A stretch of DNA of 48,001 nucleotides from positions 1-48,001 of the forward strand of contig JANQRV010000245.1 of assembly GCA_028284395.1 (NCBI GenBank), read 5' to 3'. Source of the DNA: Saprospiraceae bacterium. GTDB lineage: Bacteria > Bacteroidota > Bacteroidia > Chitinophagales > Saprospiraceae. The first letter of the stretch is position 1; every line of letters begins with the position of its first letter. Below, one piece after another: positions 1 to 9,081 of this stretch. Below the pieces are notes generated by a model. It had not been told where the DNA came from. It was given only the letters and a program-made list of their open reading frames with translations, and ran no database searches. The translations under genes and the position numbers were made by a program.

Positions 1-442
1 GCTTTACCTGATACTCTGATTCTACTATATCGATCCAACTTTTTATTCCTTTGATCAATTCCGATTTAGTCACGCCATCCATTACTTCTACATCTAATAC
101 CGGAGGAAGGTCTCCATCCCGGATATCAGTCATACCAATGAAATTTTGGGCTTGCTCATCGGCTGGCAACGAAGGCCTGAAAAAGTGGTAAGCACCTCGC
201 TTGATGCCAACCCTCTTCATTTCTTCCCAATTGAAACAATATCGATTATCGTGAAAGGTAAGTCCCTCAGTAGCTTTCACAAACGCGAATCGTATCTCCT
301 GGTCGAAAACGGTGTCCCAGTTGATAATGTTTTGATAATGAGAGACATCAATGCCATGGATTTCGTATCGTTCTAGTCGAATTGTATCGTGTTCACAGCA
401 AAACAGCACAAATACTAAGAAGATTATGATTGCATTTTTCAT
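1..442 (-). CDS. GH25 family lysozyme, probable lipoprotein (3' end outside window)
   Basis: This is the first 147 codons of a gene reading off the left edge. I translated it by hand from the ATG at 442. The N-terminus MKNAIIIFLVFVLFCCEHD is a hydrophobic signal ending in Cys15-Cys16, so a lipoprotein is likely although the lipobox is not canonical. The mature part opens with GIDVSHYQ, then INWDTV, FAFVKATEG, GAYHFFRP and PPVLDVEV. These are the ordered signatures of glycoside hydrolase family 25 (N-acetylmuramidases), including the two acidic active-site positions (Asp in GIDVS and the DVE motif). Family knowledge: these enzymes cleave peptidoglycan between MurNAc and GlcNAc. The C-terminal quarter is missing. 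It is divergent from the aminotransferase at 636. Confidence 0.85.
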   Translation of the reverse strand, partial: MKNAIIIFLVFVLFCCEHDTIRLERYEIHGIDVSHYQNIINWDTVFDQEIRFAFVKATEGLTFHDNRYCFNWEEMKRVGIKRGAYHFFRPSLPADEQAQNFIGMTDIRDGDLPPVLDVEVMDGVTKSELIKGIKSWIDIVESEYQVK

Positions 443-635
443 ACGCACAATAGTCCACAAGTGATATAATTTCCCTATTTCTATTACATTGGCAATGAAG
501 AATTAAAGTTGTTTACCGGTTGGATTATCGATGACAGTATAATATTTGGTATAATTGTTAATTTGTAATATCGGTAAAAAAGGGGAGTTATGCTGTCAAC
601 GAACGCCTTTTAATATTTTTGTAACAAAATAGATT

Positions 636-1826
636 ATGAATTTACGTCAACTGTTCTTGGATCATGTCGGTCAAACCAGTCTTTCTCCTATGATGTTGGA
701 AGTGGTATCAGCAGAAGGAATGTACCTGTACGGCCCGGATGGAAAAGCATATCTTGATTTGATCGCCGGTATTGGTGTCAGTAGTCTTGGACATCGGCAT
801 CCTGTGGTCTCTAAAGCAGTGAAGGAGCAGCTAGATAAATACTGGCACACATTGGTTTATGGAGAGTTTGTTCTGAATCCCCAGGTTCGATTGGCACAGT
901 TGCTTGCTGATCAGTTGCCTGACCCGCTTGAATCAGTCTATTTTGTCAATTCCGGTAGCGAGGCATGTGAAGGAGCGATGAAACTGGCAAAGAGATATAC
1001 CGGAAGAGCAGAAATCATAAGTTGTAAATATGCTTATCATGGCAGTACTCAAGGAGCGGCTAGTCTCATGTGGCCTACCACATTTAGTCAGGCTTTTTAT
1101 CCCTTATTACCGGGTATTCAACACATTGATTTCAATTGTTTGGCCTGCCTGGAGCAAATTAGTGAAGAAACTGCAGCGGTTATTGTAGAAACTGTGCAGG
1201 CTGAATGGGGGGTACGAAAACCGATTCCTGGTTATTTAACCGCGCTAAAGCAGAGGTGTGAGGAGGTTGGCGCGCTTCTGATCCTAGATGAGGTGCAAGC
1301 GGGTTTCGGTCGAACGGGAAGCTTGTTCGCTTTCGAGCAATTCGAAGTGGTTCCGGATATACTGATGTTGGCCAAGGGAATGGGAGGAGGAATGCCGATT
1401 GGTGCTTTTATTTCTTCAACCGAGATCATGGATGTGCTGGCTTATAGTCCTCCTTTGGGCCACATTACAACATTTGGTGGTCATCCGGTGAATTGTGCAG
1501 CAGGTCTTGCTGTGTTGGAGGTTTTAACTACCACTAATCTGGTAGCAGAAGTCAGGTCCAAAGAACTGCTTTTCCGGGATTTGCTAACTCATCCATACAT
1601 TCGTGATGTGAGAAGTGCGGGCCTGTTAATGGCGGTTGAACTGGATGATTTCAACGTCATTCAACAAGTTATTAAGAAATGTTTGGATCGAGGGGTGGTC
1701 ACAGATTGGTTTCTGTTTAATGAACGATCCTTGAGAATTGCGCCGCCGTTGATCATAGAGAGAAATGAAATCGAAAAATCTTGCCAAATAATTTTGGAAG
1801 CTATTTCCGAAGTGTACGCATCATAG
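636..1826 (+). CDS. Class III PLP-dependent aminotransferase (acetylornithine/GABA transaminase-like)
   Basis: This 396-residue protein has the full fold-type I class III layout: [15 protein letters not shown] (cofactor phosphate and ring contacts), [12 protein letters not shown], the [14 protein letters not shown] motif carrying the PLP-pairing Asp, and [13 protein letters not shown] with the Schiff-base lysine at about residue 247. Members transfer amino groups from acetylornithine, 4-aminobutyrate, ornithine or similar omega-amines to 2-oxoglutarate. The substrate cannot be read from sequence, and no arginine-biosynthesis genes lie next to it, so I do not call it argD. A TATTTTTG box at 614-621 could be a Bacteroidota -7 element, but no TTG is properly spaced upstream. 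The 3' end overlaps the convergent rpoN gene by 6 bp. Confidence 0.9.
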   Translation: MNLRQLFLDHVGQTSLSPMMLEVVSAEGMYLYGPDGKAYLDLIAGIGVSSLGHRHPVVSKAVKEQLDKYWHTLVYGEFVLNPQVRLAQLLADQLPDPLESVYFVNSGSEACEGAMKLAKRYTGRAEIISCKYAYHGSTQGAASLMWPTTFSQAFYPLLPGIQHIDFNCLACLEQISEETAAVIVETVQAEWGVRKPIPGYLTALKQRCEEVGALLILDEVQAGFGRTGSLFAFEQFEVVPDILMLAKGMGGGMPIGAFISSTEIMDVLAYSPPLGHITTFGGHPVNCAAGLAVLEVLTTTNLVAEVRSKELLFRDLLTHPYIRDVRSAGLLMAVELDDFNVIQQVIKKCLDRGVVTDWFLFNERSLRIAPPLIIERNEIEKSCQIILEAISEVYAS

Positions 1827-3347
1827 CTCTTTTCGGAGTCTAGCCACCGGAATGTTCAATTGTTCTCTATATTTAGCAACAGTCCGACGAGCGATATTGT
1901 AGCCCTTTTCTTTGAGCATATCTTTCAGCTTTTCATCCGAAAGAGGTTTCCTTTTACTTTCATTATCAATAATATCCGACAATATCTTTTTCACCTCGAG
2001 AGTAGAAACTTCTTCGCCATTTTGATTTTGTAGAGATTCGGAAAAAAAGGACTTTAATCGTTTTGTTCCGAATTCTGTTTGAACGAATTTACTATTGGCA
2101 ACTCTCGAAACTGTGGATATATCTAACCCGGTGATGTCTGCAATATCCTTAAGAATCATAGGTCGAAGCTTCCGCTGATCACCTGTTAGGAAAAAATCAT
2201 ATTGATATTGAAGAATGGCATACATAGTTTTGTACATGGTTTGCTGGCGCTGCCTGATGGCATCGATGAACCATTTAGCAGAATCGATCTTTTGCTTGAT
2301 GAACATTACTGCTTCCTTTTCCCTGCGTTCTGCCCTTCGTCCTTTCGTTTTCTTCTTGTAAGTAATCAACATATCTTTGTAATGGTCATTGATGCGAAGA
2401 TCCGGAGCGTTACGCGAATTTAAGGTCAATTCCAACTCTCCATCTCGATTGAAAATGAGGAAATCCGGGACAATGTATTGATTGGCGTTTCGATCGCCGA
2501 CAATATGTCCGCTAGCCGGTTTTGGATTCAACTTTAAAATGACCTCAATGGCATGTTTCAAGGACAGTTCCGTAACCCCTAATTGTTTTTGGAGTTTCTG
2601 ATAGTGTTTTTTTGCAAATTTGTCGAAGTGTTTTTCGATGATCAATGCTGCTAGATCGAGCATTTCCAATTCCTCGTCATCAAGTTCTTCTGATTGTCTT
2701 TTTTGTTCGATCTGAATGGATAGGCACTCCTGAAGATTACGAGCCCCGACTCCGGCAGGGTCAAATTTTTGGATGGCGTCCAACATTTTTATGATCTCAT
2801 CTTCTGTGGCAAAGATATTCTGGGCAAACATGAGATCATCTATAATAGAAGTGGGGTCTCTCCGTAGGTAACCATCTTCATCTATACTGCCCACGATCTG
2901 TTTGGCTATGATTTCCTCCCTTTCGTTTTCAAAGTTTAACAGTCCAAGTTGCCTTTCCAGGTGTTCATGAAAAGAATTTTCAACTGCTACCGGAATGGTT
3001 TTATCTTCATCTTCTGTCACATAATTGTCCGCCTTTAACTTGTAGGTAGCCGGATCATCTTCTATGTAGTCATTGAGATAATCATCTAATTCAAAGGTGT
3101 CTTCTCTGACTGGTTCATCAGTTTCTCCCTCATTGTAGGTGTCAGCATCTTGCGCTTGGTCCTCCTGGTTTCCCATCTCCATTAAGTCGTCCCGTTCTTC
3201 ACCTTCATCGAGTGCCGGGTTAGCTTCCAATTCCTCTTTGATCCTTTGCTCGAGATTAGCAGTAGGAATTTGCAGCAATTTCATCAATTGAATTTGCTGG
3301 GGGGAAAGCTTTTGTAGCATTTTTTGACTCAGACTCTGCTTCAGCAT
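1821..3347 (-). CDS. rpoN: RNA polymerase sigma-54 factor RpoN
   Basis: The roughly 508-residue protein follows the sigma-54 domain order. Region I is a Gln/Leu-rich activator-interacting segment (LSQKMLQKLSPQQIQLMKLLQ). An acidic region II linker follows (about residues 50-110, rich in Glu/Asp), then the core-binding domain, then the DNA-binding domain ending in the RpoN box ARRTVAKYRE near the C-terminus. It directs RNA polymerase to -24/-12 promoters and needs AAA+ enhancer-binding proteins, none of which is encoded in this window. I prefer the ATG at 3347 because family members begin MLKQ. A GTG two codons upstream (3353) is the alternative. The gene overlaps the convergent aminotransferase by 6 bp and is divergent from the aminopeptidase. 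Confidence 0.96.
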   Translation of the reverse strand: MLKQSLSQKMLQKLSPQQIQLMKLLQIPTANLEQRIKEELEANPALDEGEERDDLMEMGNQEDQAQDADTYNEGETDEPVREDTFELDDYLNDYIEDDPATYKLKADNYVTEDEDKTIPVAVENSFHEHLERQLGLLNFENEREEIIAKQIVGSIDEDGYLRRDPTSIIDDLMFAQNIFATEDEIIKMLDAIQKFDPAGVGARNLQECLSIQIEQKRQSEELDDEELEMLDLAALIIEKHFDKFAKKHYQKLQKQLGVTELSLKHAIEVILKLNPKPASGHIVGDRNANQYIVPDFLIFNRDGELELTLNSRNAPDLRINDHYKDMLITYKKKTKGRRAERREKEAVMFIKQKIDSAKWFIDAIRQRQQTMYKTMYAILQYQYDFFLTGDQRKLRPMILKDIADITGLDISTVSRVANSKFVQTEFGTKRLKSFFSESLQNQNGEEVSTLEVKKILSDIIDNESKRKPLSDEKLKDMLKEKGYNIARRTVAKYREQLNIPVARLRKEL

Positions 3348-3704
3348 CTTCACATATAGTTTACTACTAAGTATTTGTTCGAAAACAACGATCTAAGCCT
3401 AGATTTTTGGTGCAAGCTTTTGCTATTTTTATAGCTTAATTCAAAAAATGTTAGATTGCATTTCGAACAACTCCAATTGCAGTTTTTAGCATTTTCCTAA
3501 TTAGTGCAATATAAGTTTTTTTAAATTTATACGGAACGCAATCAGTTTTGGATCACAATTTTGCTCACAATTCTGAAGAAAGATTCAAGGCGTTCACTAT
3601 CGCGTCAAAGATAATTGAATTTTAAGATATTTGGATTTGCACTAATGTGTTGTAGTGACGGGCATTTTTCGTTGTTACAGTTATTTTCTTCATCTGATTG
3701 AGAT
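3348..3704. other. Divergent intergenic region between rpoN and the aminopeptidase gene
   Basis: This AT-rich gap of about 350 bp has no convincing ORF. It must carry the promoters of both divergent genes. The only TAnnTTTG-type match I found is TATCTTTG on the minus strand (3613-3606), more than 250 bp from rpoN and without a clear TTG partner, so I do not call a promoter. A short direct repeat CACAATT occurs twice around 3555-3575. I see nothing else here. Confidence 0.6.
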
Positions 3705-5492
3705 ATGGAAATTAGAGATAGAAGGCTATTAGAATTAAGAAATGCTATGAAGCAAAACGGCATTTCAGTCTACCTTATATCAAGCAGTGACCCTCACCAA
3801 AGTGAGTACCTAGCTGATTTTTGGAAGATAAGGGAATGGTTATCTGGATTTACAGGGTCCTCAGGAATACTGGCTATTTCCGAAGAGCATGCGGGGCTCT
3901 GGACAGATTCAAGATATTTTCTTCAAGCAGCAGACGAACTCTCCGGATGTGAATTTGTGCTACATAAAGCTGAAAAAAGTTTGTTGCTTTCGGTAATCGA
4001 TTGGTTGCAGGTCAACCTGCCGGATAACGCTACTTTGGGGTTAAACGGGCAATTGTTTTCGGTAAGGGAATTAGAACTCATTCAAAAGAAGCTCCAACAT
4101 AAGGGATTGGTCATCAAGACCAAACTGCATTTGGTGGACCCCATTTGGAAAGACAGACCAAGTTTACCCGCAGATCCGATTTTTGAGTTAGGAACCCAAT
4201 ATTCGGGCCAATCTAGGCAGCAAAAGATTATGGCTTTGCGAAAGGAAATGCGTGAAACTGGCGGCAGCTACTATTTTTGTTCTACGCTAGATGATATTGC
4301 TTGGCTGTTAAATTTAAGGGGAAATGATATTGCTTTTAATCCTGTTTTTTTTGCCTATCTCCTGGTTGGACTTGATGATATCTGGCTGTTTGTTGACGAC
4401 TCTAAATTAGCTGAACCTTTGCTCGCCACTTTAGAAAAAGATAAAATCTCGATCATGCCTTATCGATCAGTCGATCATTTTTTGAAAGAAGAGTTTGAAT
4501 GGAAAGGTGTAATGTTCCACAAAAGTACGATTAATGGTTCCCTTACTCATCTTTTACCAGAGCAGAATATCTACTGGTCTGAGAATCTAATCCAATCGGC
4601 AAAAGCAGAAAAAAACGAGGTTGAAATCAATAATATCCGGAAAGCAATGGTTAAAGATGGCATTGCTTTGACCCGTTTGTTTCGTTGGATAGAAAGGGAA
4701 ATTGTTGGAAGGGCTCCTACAGAATATGAAGTCGGGGAAGAATTGGTTCGACAAAGGTCGGATCAAGGCAACTACTTTGGAGAGAGCTTTCCGGCCATTG
4801 TGGGGTACGGTCCGAATGGTGCAATTGTACACTATCGACCGGACGCGCAAAAAAGCGCTCAACTTTCTGCTAATGGCACTCTGTTGTTGGATTCCGGCGG
4901 ACAATACCTCGAAGGGACAACAGATATTACCAGAACCGTTGCTTTAGGTAAACCCTCTGAAAAGCAGAGAGAACACTTTACCCTAGTCTTAAAGGGGCAT
5001 ATTGCTTTAGCATCTATTAAGTTCCCCATAGGTATAAAGGGAATGCACCTGGATGCATTAGCACGTGCAGCATTGTGGAAAGAAGGTCTCAATTACGGCC
5101 ATGGCACGGGGCATGGAGTTGGTTATTTTCTGAATGTACATGAAGGACCTCAGGGAATCTCAATCTTTCCCGGAAGAGGAGATGTTGTATTGAAGTCAGG
5201 CATGATAACATCTAATGAACCAGGATTTTATTTGGAAGGGGCCTACGGGATTCGAATTGAAAACTTAATTCTATGCCGCACTTACAAAGAGACAGACTTC
5301 GGATCTTTTCTGGAATTTGAAACGTTATCTTTATTTCCGATCGATCGATCAATGATAATTTCGTCTTTACTAAGTGAGGAAGAGAAGAACTGGCTGAACA
5401 ATTATCACCAAAAGGTTTTTCAAAGGATTTCTCCGCATTTAGATACCGAAGAAAGTCATTGGTTGGCACAAAAATGCAAATTGATTGAATAA
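3705..5492 (+). CDS. Aminopeptidase P family protein (Xaa-Pro aminopeptidase, M24B), three-domain type
   Basis: At 595 residues this matches the long, cytosolic XPNPEP1-like form with two N-terminal creatinase-type domains (about 1-300), an M24 pita-bread catalytic domain (about 310-535) and a C-terminal extension. The dinuclear metal ligands are visible: Asp in LLLDSGG (near 396), Asp in TTDITRT (near 407), His in GHGTGHGVG (near 465-470), Glu in TSNEPGFY (near 504) and Glu in GIRIENLI. The enzyme removes the N-terminal residue when proline is in second position. There is no signal peptide, so it should be cytoplasmic. The stop codon lies just before the rlmN start, which suggests co-transcription. 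Confidence 0.95.
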   Translation: MEIRDRRLLELRNAMKQNGISVYLISSSDPHQSEYLADFWKIREWLSGFTGSSGILAISEEHAGLWTDSRYFLQAADELSGCEFVLHKAEKSLLLSVIDWLQVNLPDNATLGLNGQLFSVRELELIQKKLQHKGLVIKTKLHLVDPIWKDRPSLPADPIFELGTQYSGQSRQQKIMALRKEMRETGGSYYFCSTLDDIAWLLNLRGNDIAFNPVFFAYLLVGLDDIWLFVDDSKLAEPLLATLEKDKISIMPYRSVDHFLKEEFEWKGVMFHKSTINGSLTHLLPEQNIYWSENLIQSAKAEKNEVEINNIRKAMVKDGIALTRLFRWIEREIVGRAPTEYEVGEELVRQRSDQGNYFGESFPAIVGYGPNGAIVHYRPDAQKSAQLSANGTLLLDSGGQYLEGTTDITRTVALGKPSEKQREHFTLVLKGHIALASIKFPIGIKGMHLDALARAALWKEGLNYGHGTGHGVGYFLNVHEGPQGISIFPGRGDVVLKSGMITSNEPGFYLEGAYGIRIENLILCRTYKETDFGSFLEFETLSLFPIDRSMIISSLLSEEEKNWLNNYHQKVFQRISPHLDTEESHWLAQKCKLIE

Positions 5493-5496
5493 TTTG

Positions 5497-6546
5497 ATGG
5501 AAAACACTTTATCAAAAAAGGATATACGAAAACTAGACCTTGTCGAACTGGGTGAAATTTTTGAGCAAATTGGAGAGCCCAACTTTCGGGCGAAGCAAAC
5601 TTTTGAATGGCTTTGGAAAAAGGGAGCGGGCTCATTTGAGGAGATGACCAATCTTTCCAAAAAGCTCCGTACAATACTGGATAGACATTTTGTGATCAAT
5701 TCAATTCGTGAGGACACCACCCAATACAGTCTTGATGGGACGATCAAGACCCGGTTCCAGCTATTTGATGGCCACCTAATAGAATCGGTGCTTATTCCAG
5801 TACCGATCGATCGCAGGTATACGGTATGTGTGTCTTCACAGGTAGGGTGTAGTCTTACCTGCAAATTTTGTGCAACTGGCAAAATGAAGCGGGAACGGAA
5901 TTTAGAACCGGGGGAAATATACGACCAAGTAGTAGCAGTGAATCGGCAATGCGAGTCCTCTTTTCAGCATCCAATTACCAACATCGTATATATGGGAATG
6001 GGAGAACCATTACTAGCCTATAAAAATGTCTTAAAAAGCATTGAATACCTCACGGGACCAGAGGGGCTCAACATGTCTCCCAAAAGAATTACGGTAAGTA
6101 CCGCTGGGATTGCCAAAATGATTCGAAAACTTGCTGATGATCAGGTAAAATTCAATTTGGCTTTATCTTTACATGCGGCTGACGATGAGAAAAGAGACCG
6201 AATCATGCCCATTAACGAGCAAAATAACCTAGCGGCCCTGATGGACGCCTTGACTTACTTTCATCAACGCACTGGCAATAAGATTAGCTATGAATATATT
6301 GCATTCGATGGCTTTAATGATTCTCTTGAAGATGCGAAGAAACTGGCAGCTCTCTGTACAAGATTTCCCGTTAAGATAAATATCATCGAATACAATCCAG
6401 TTGAAGGAGTTGTATTGACCAAAGCGCGCACGGCAAAAGTAGATGCATTTGCGCAGTATCTTCGAAGAAAAAATGTTATGGTAACCGTGAGAAGGAGTAG
6501 AGGGAAGGATATTGATGCGGCCTGTGGTCAATTGGCGAACCGTTAA
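5497..6546 (+). CDS. rlmN: 23S rRNA (adenine2503-C2)-methyltransferase RlmN
   Basis: This is a radical-SAM enzyme of 349 residues that methylates C2 of A2503 in 23S rRNA, and of A37 in some tRNAs. The radical-SAM cluster motif CxxxCxxC is seen in GCSLTCKFCATGK. The second conserved cysteine needed for the covalent intermediate is in DAACGQLA at the C-terminus. NIVYMGMGEPL and SLHAADDEKR are also typical. I chose the ATG at 5497. A TTG at 5485 in the same frame overlaps the aminopeptidase stop and would add four residues. The two genes are probably one transcript. Convergent PfkB kinase follows after about 220 bp with no clear terminator. Confidence 0.96.
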   Translation: MENTLSKKDIRKLDLVELGEIFEQIGEPNFRAKQTFEWLWKKGAGSFEEMTNLSKKLRTILDRHFVINSIREDTTQYSLDGTIKTRFQLFDGHLIESVLIPVPIDRRYTVCVSSQVGCSLTCKFCATGKMKRERNLEPGEIYDQVVAVNRQCESSFQHPITNIVYMGMGEPLLAYKNVLKSIEYLTGPEGLNMSPKRITVSTAGIAKMIRKLADDQVKFNLALSLHAADDEKRDRIMPINEQNNLAALMDALTYFHQRTGNKISYEYIAFDGFNDSLEDAKKLAALCTRFPVKINIIEYNPVEGVVLTKARTAKVDAFAQYLRRKNVMVTVRRSRGKDIDAACGQLANR

Positions 6547-6768
6547 GCTTTATCGTGTTAATGAGATCTTTACAATGACCCCATTAACAAGTACTTGCAC
6601 AACCAAGTAAGCAGGTTAACCAATTGAATTGTAAAATTTATCTGAGGCTATTTTTTTGCTGGCCCAGGCCCGACCGAAGTAGTATAGCTGTAGCTAAATG
6701 ACTAAGGAAGAACGCAGGCCAGTGGGAAAAGAGGCCAGAGAAAATTATAAGTTCATTTGATCATTCGC

Positions 6769-7725
6769 TTATACTGCGGATGGTTTCAATTCAATATTAA
6801 AATTGACGAGGTTGACGAAGCGATTGATTCTTTTCTGGACCGCTTCATCCGTCAGTTTTTTGAGTTTTGCTACACTGAATTCCTCCACACAAAACGACGC
6901 CATCGCAGATCCATAAATCACTGCCCTTTTCATATTTTCAAAAGAAGTATCGTTGCTTTTCGCTAAGTATCCCATAAATCCCCCGGCAAAGGTATCACCG
7001 GCGCCCGTTGGGTCAAATACTTCGGCTAGTGGAAGTGCCGGTGCAAAAAATATTGAATCGCTTTCGGCATTCTGGTCATGGTTATAAAACAATAAAGCAC
7101 CATGTTCGCCTTTTTTGATAATCAAGTAATTGGGGCCCATACCATGAATGGCGGTAGCTGCTTTTACCAAGGAGTGTTCGCCGGTTAACTGCCGAGCTTC
7201 TTCATCATTGATGATCAGGACGTCAATCATCCCCAGAACGCGCTTTAAATCTTCAAGGGCACTGTCGATCCAAAAATTCATGGTATCTAGGGCAATGAGC
7301 TTTGGTCGATTCTCAAGCTGTTCGATGACCTGAATCTGAATCGCGGGCGTTAAATTTCCCAGCATTAAGAAGTCGGGCTTCCGGTAACTGTTTGGTAGAA
7401 TTGGCTCAAAATCAGCCAGGACATTTAATTGTGTGTCCAATGTATCTCTACTATTTAAGTCGTCATGATATTTACCAGCCCAGAAGAAAGACTTCTCTCC
7501 CTCTTTGATTTGTAAGCCTTCTAAGTCTACTCCCCTCGATTGCAAATAATCTAACTCATCTTTTGGAAAGTCATCTCCTACTACGGAAACGATTTGTACA
7601 TCTTTATGGAAGTAAGATGCCGCCAAGGCAATATAAGTTGCCGCACCACCGATTGCCCGCTCTACTCTTCCAAAGGGAGTTTCTATATCATCAAATGCAA
7701 CTGTTCCAATAGTCAATAAGCTCAT
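6769..7725 (-). CDS. PfkB family carbohydrate/nucleoside kinase
   Basis: The protein has about 318 residues from the ATG at 7725. Upstream in-frame codons to 7758 add a non-conserved stretch, and family members start like MSLLTIGTVAFD. The PfkB signatures are present: an N-terminal GGAATYIALAAS substrate-lid region and the C-terminal DPTGAGDTFAGGFMGYLA motif with the catalytic Asp and anion-hole glycines. LIINDEEARQLTG is the usual pre-motif. The family phosphorylates sugars, adenosine or related alcohols with ATP. The substrate cannot be assigned here. It is transcribed away from the tRNA-Asn and seems to be monocistronic. Confidence 0.9.
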   Translation of the reverse strand: MSLLTIGTVAFDDIETPFGRVERAIGGAATYIALAASYFHKDVQIVSVVGDDFPKDELDYLQSRGVDLEGLQIKEGEKSFFWAGKYHDDLNSRDTLDTQLNVLADFEPILPNSYRKPDFLMLGNLTPAIQIQVIEQLENRPKLIALDTMNFWIDSALEDLKRVLGMIDVLIINDEEARQLTGEHSLVKAATAIHGMGPNYLIIKKGEHGALLFYNHDQNAESDSIFFAPALPLAEVFDPTGAGDTFAGGFMGYLAKSNDTSFENMKRAVIYGSAMASFCVEEFSVAKLKKLTDEAVQKRINRFVNLVNFNIELKPSAV

Positions 7726-7752
7726 AAAATTTTTATTTATTTTCCACAAATA

Positions 7753-7783
7753 TTGCACTTTTCTACATTATATAATAAATTTG
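7753..7783 (+). promoter_or_regulatory. Bacteroidota-type promoter of tRNA-Asn
   Basis: TTG at 7753-7755, a 20-base spacer, and TAAATTTG at 7776-7783 match the primary sigma consensus of this phylum (TTG about -33, TAnnTTTG about -7). The predicted start is near 7790, about 35 bp before the tRNA. Confidence 0.6.
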
Positions 7784-7824
7784 CAACCGCTCTTGGAAAG
7801 GATTCCAATTTTTTTCCAAGATAT

Positions 7825-7898
7825 GCCTCAGTAGCTCAGCTGGTTAGAGCGGCGGACTGTTAATCCGTAGGTCGTAGGTTCGAGCCCTACCTGAGGCG
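7825..7898 (+). tRNA. tRNA-Asn (anticodon GTT)
   Basis: A complete cloverleaf can be drawn. The acceptor stem GCCTCAG pairs with CTGAGGC with discriminator G. The D-arm contains AGCTCAGCTGGTTAGAGC. The anticodon stem GCGGA/TCCGT encloses a loop CTGTTAA with anticodon GTT at 7859-7861. The T-arm contains GGTTCGAGCC. The CCA end is not encoded. It is a single gene with its own promoter and terminator. Confidence 0.98.
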
Positions 7899-7900
7899 CG

Positions 7901-7926
7901 AAAGGCAGCAAATTTGCTGCCTTTTC
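7901..7926 (+). terminator. Intrinsic terminator after tRNA-Asn
   Basis: The 24-base perfect palindrome at 7901-7924 (arm AAAGGCAGCAAA) starts two bases after the tRNA and is followed by a short T run (TTTTC). It fits a Rho-independent terminator. Confidence 0.8.
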
Positions 7927-8012
7927 TATTTGCTCGCATTCTTATGCCAATTGTATACGAATTTTTTTTGTGAAAGTTGATAGTTGTCTTCTCATACCAC
8001 TAACTTTATTAC

Positions 8013-9071
8013 ATGGCAGAAACCAAGAATACTGACCGAACAGAAATCAATGAGTTAGGAGAATTCGGCCTCATTGATCACCTCACTCAAGACTTTCCTT
8101 TAAAGAATAAATCTTCAATTGTAGGCGTTGGCGACGACGCCGCCGTCATTAACAATGGGAAAAATCTCACTGTTGTCTCCACCGATATGTTGGTGGAAGG
8201 CATCCATTTTGACCTGATGTATTCACCGCTAAAGCACCTCGGTTATAAGGCTGTAGTGGTCAATTTATCGGATATTTATGCAATGAATGCTACTCCGAAG
8301 CAGGTAACAGTATCATTGGCCCTTTCGAGTCGGTTTTCAGTAGAAGCACTGGAGGAACTCTATGACGGAATCCGTACTGCCTGCAAAAAATACGGAGTGG
8401 ATCTGGTTGGTGGAGATACCACTTCTTCTAACAAAGGTCTTATCATTAGTATTACCGCAATTGGCCAGGCCCAGGCATCTCGGATCACTTATCGAAATAC
8501 TGCTAAAGTAGGCGATTTAATCTGCATTACGGGCGATGTTGGTGCGGCCTACCTAGGGTTGCAGATTCTCGAACGGGAAAAGCAGCTCTATATGTCTAAC
8601 CCTGGTATTCAACCCGATTTGGAAGATCAAGCTTATTTAGTGGGCAAGCAACTAAAGCCAGAAGCCAGAAAGGATATGATCGATTTGTTCGCTAAAAACA
8701 ATTTGGTGCCTACTGCCATGATTGATGTTTCGGATGGTGTAGCTTCAGAAATTTTTCATATCTGTAAACAGTCTGGTGTCGGAGCCTTTGTAGAGGAAAG
8801 CGGAGTGCCAATTCATCCGGATGCTCAAATGATGGCAATAAAATTTAACCTCGATCCGATTACCTGCGCATTGAGTGGTGGAGAAGACTATGAGCTCCTA
8901 TTTACCATAAATCCTAAAGATGTCGAGAAGGTAAAATATCTGCCAGATATTTACATCATGGGAGAAATTACACCTGCAGAAGATGGTGTCAAACTACACA
9001 CTACTGGTGGGAATATTCACAACATCACGGCCCAAGGCTGGGAACATTTTGGAAAAGAACCCTCTCAATAA
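8013..9071 (+). CDS. thiL: Thiamine-monophosphate kinase ThiL
   Basis: This 352-residue protein phosphorylates thiamine monophosphate to the active cofactor thiamine diphosphate with ATP. ThiL/AIR-synthase fold motifs are visible: GVGDDAAVI near residue 42 (Mg-ATP binding Asp pair), STDMLVEGIHFD, YKAVVVNLSDIYAMNA, DLVGGDTTSS, ITGDVGAAYLG, AMIDVSDGVASE and SGGEDYELLF. The length and order match the family, with a longer middle insert than the E. coli enzyme. There are no other thiamine genes nearby. The next gene (M28 lipoprotein) starts 10 bp downstream, so the two are probably co-transcribed. Confidence 0.95.
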   Translation: MAETKNTDRTEINELGEFGLIDHLTQDFPLKNKSSIVGVGDDAAVINNGKNLTVVSTDMLVEGIHFDLMYSPLKHLGYKAVVVNLSDIYAMNATPKQVTVSLALSSRFSVEALEELYDGIRTACKKYGVDLVGGDTTSSNKGLIISITAIGQAQASRITYRNTAKVGDLICITGDVGAAYLGLQILEREKQLYMSNPGIQPDLEDQAYLVGKQLKPEARKDMIDLFAKNNLVPTAMIDVSDGVASEIFHICKQSGVGAFVEESGVPIHPDAQMMAIKFNLDPITCALSGGEDYELLFTINPKDVEKVKYLPDIYIMGEITPAEDGVKLHTTGGNIHNITAQGWEHFGKEPSQ

Positions 9072-9081
9072 TTTTCGCGTC

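Noticed and set aside
146..376. Plus-strand open frame of 76 codons at the left edge
   Set aside because: It is antisense to the GH25 lysozyme frame, which has clear family motifs. The plus-strand peptide has none.
5338..5350. Tandem GATC/CGAT run, also seen near 33440
   Set aside because: It is a short low-complexity coincidence within coding sequence with no array or spacing pattern.
5439..5882. Minus-strand frame of 147 codons across the aminopeptidase/rlmN junction
   Set aside because: It is antisense to two well-supported genes and has no recognisable domain.
8983..9081. Upstream start for the M28 peptidase inside thiL
   Set aside because: It would place the lipoprotein signal in the middle of the protein. 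The ATG at 9082 fits the signal peptide and gene spacing.
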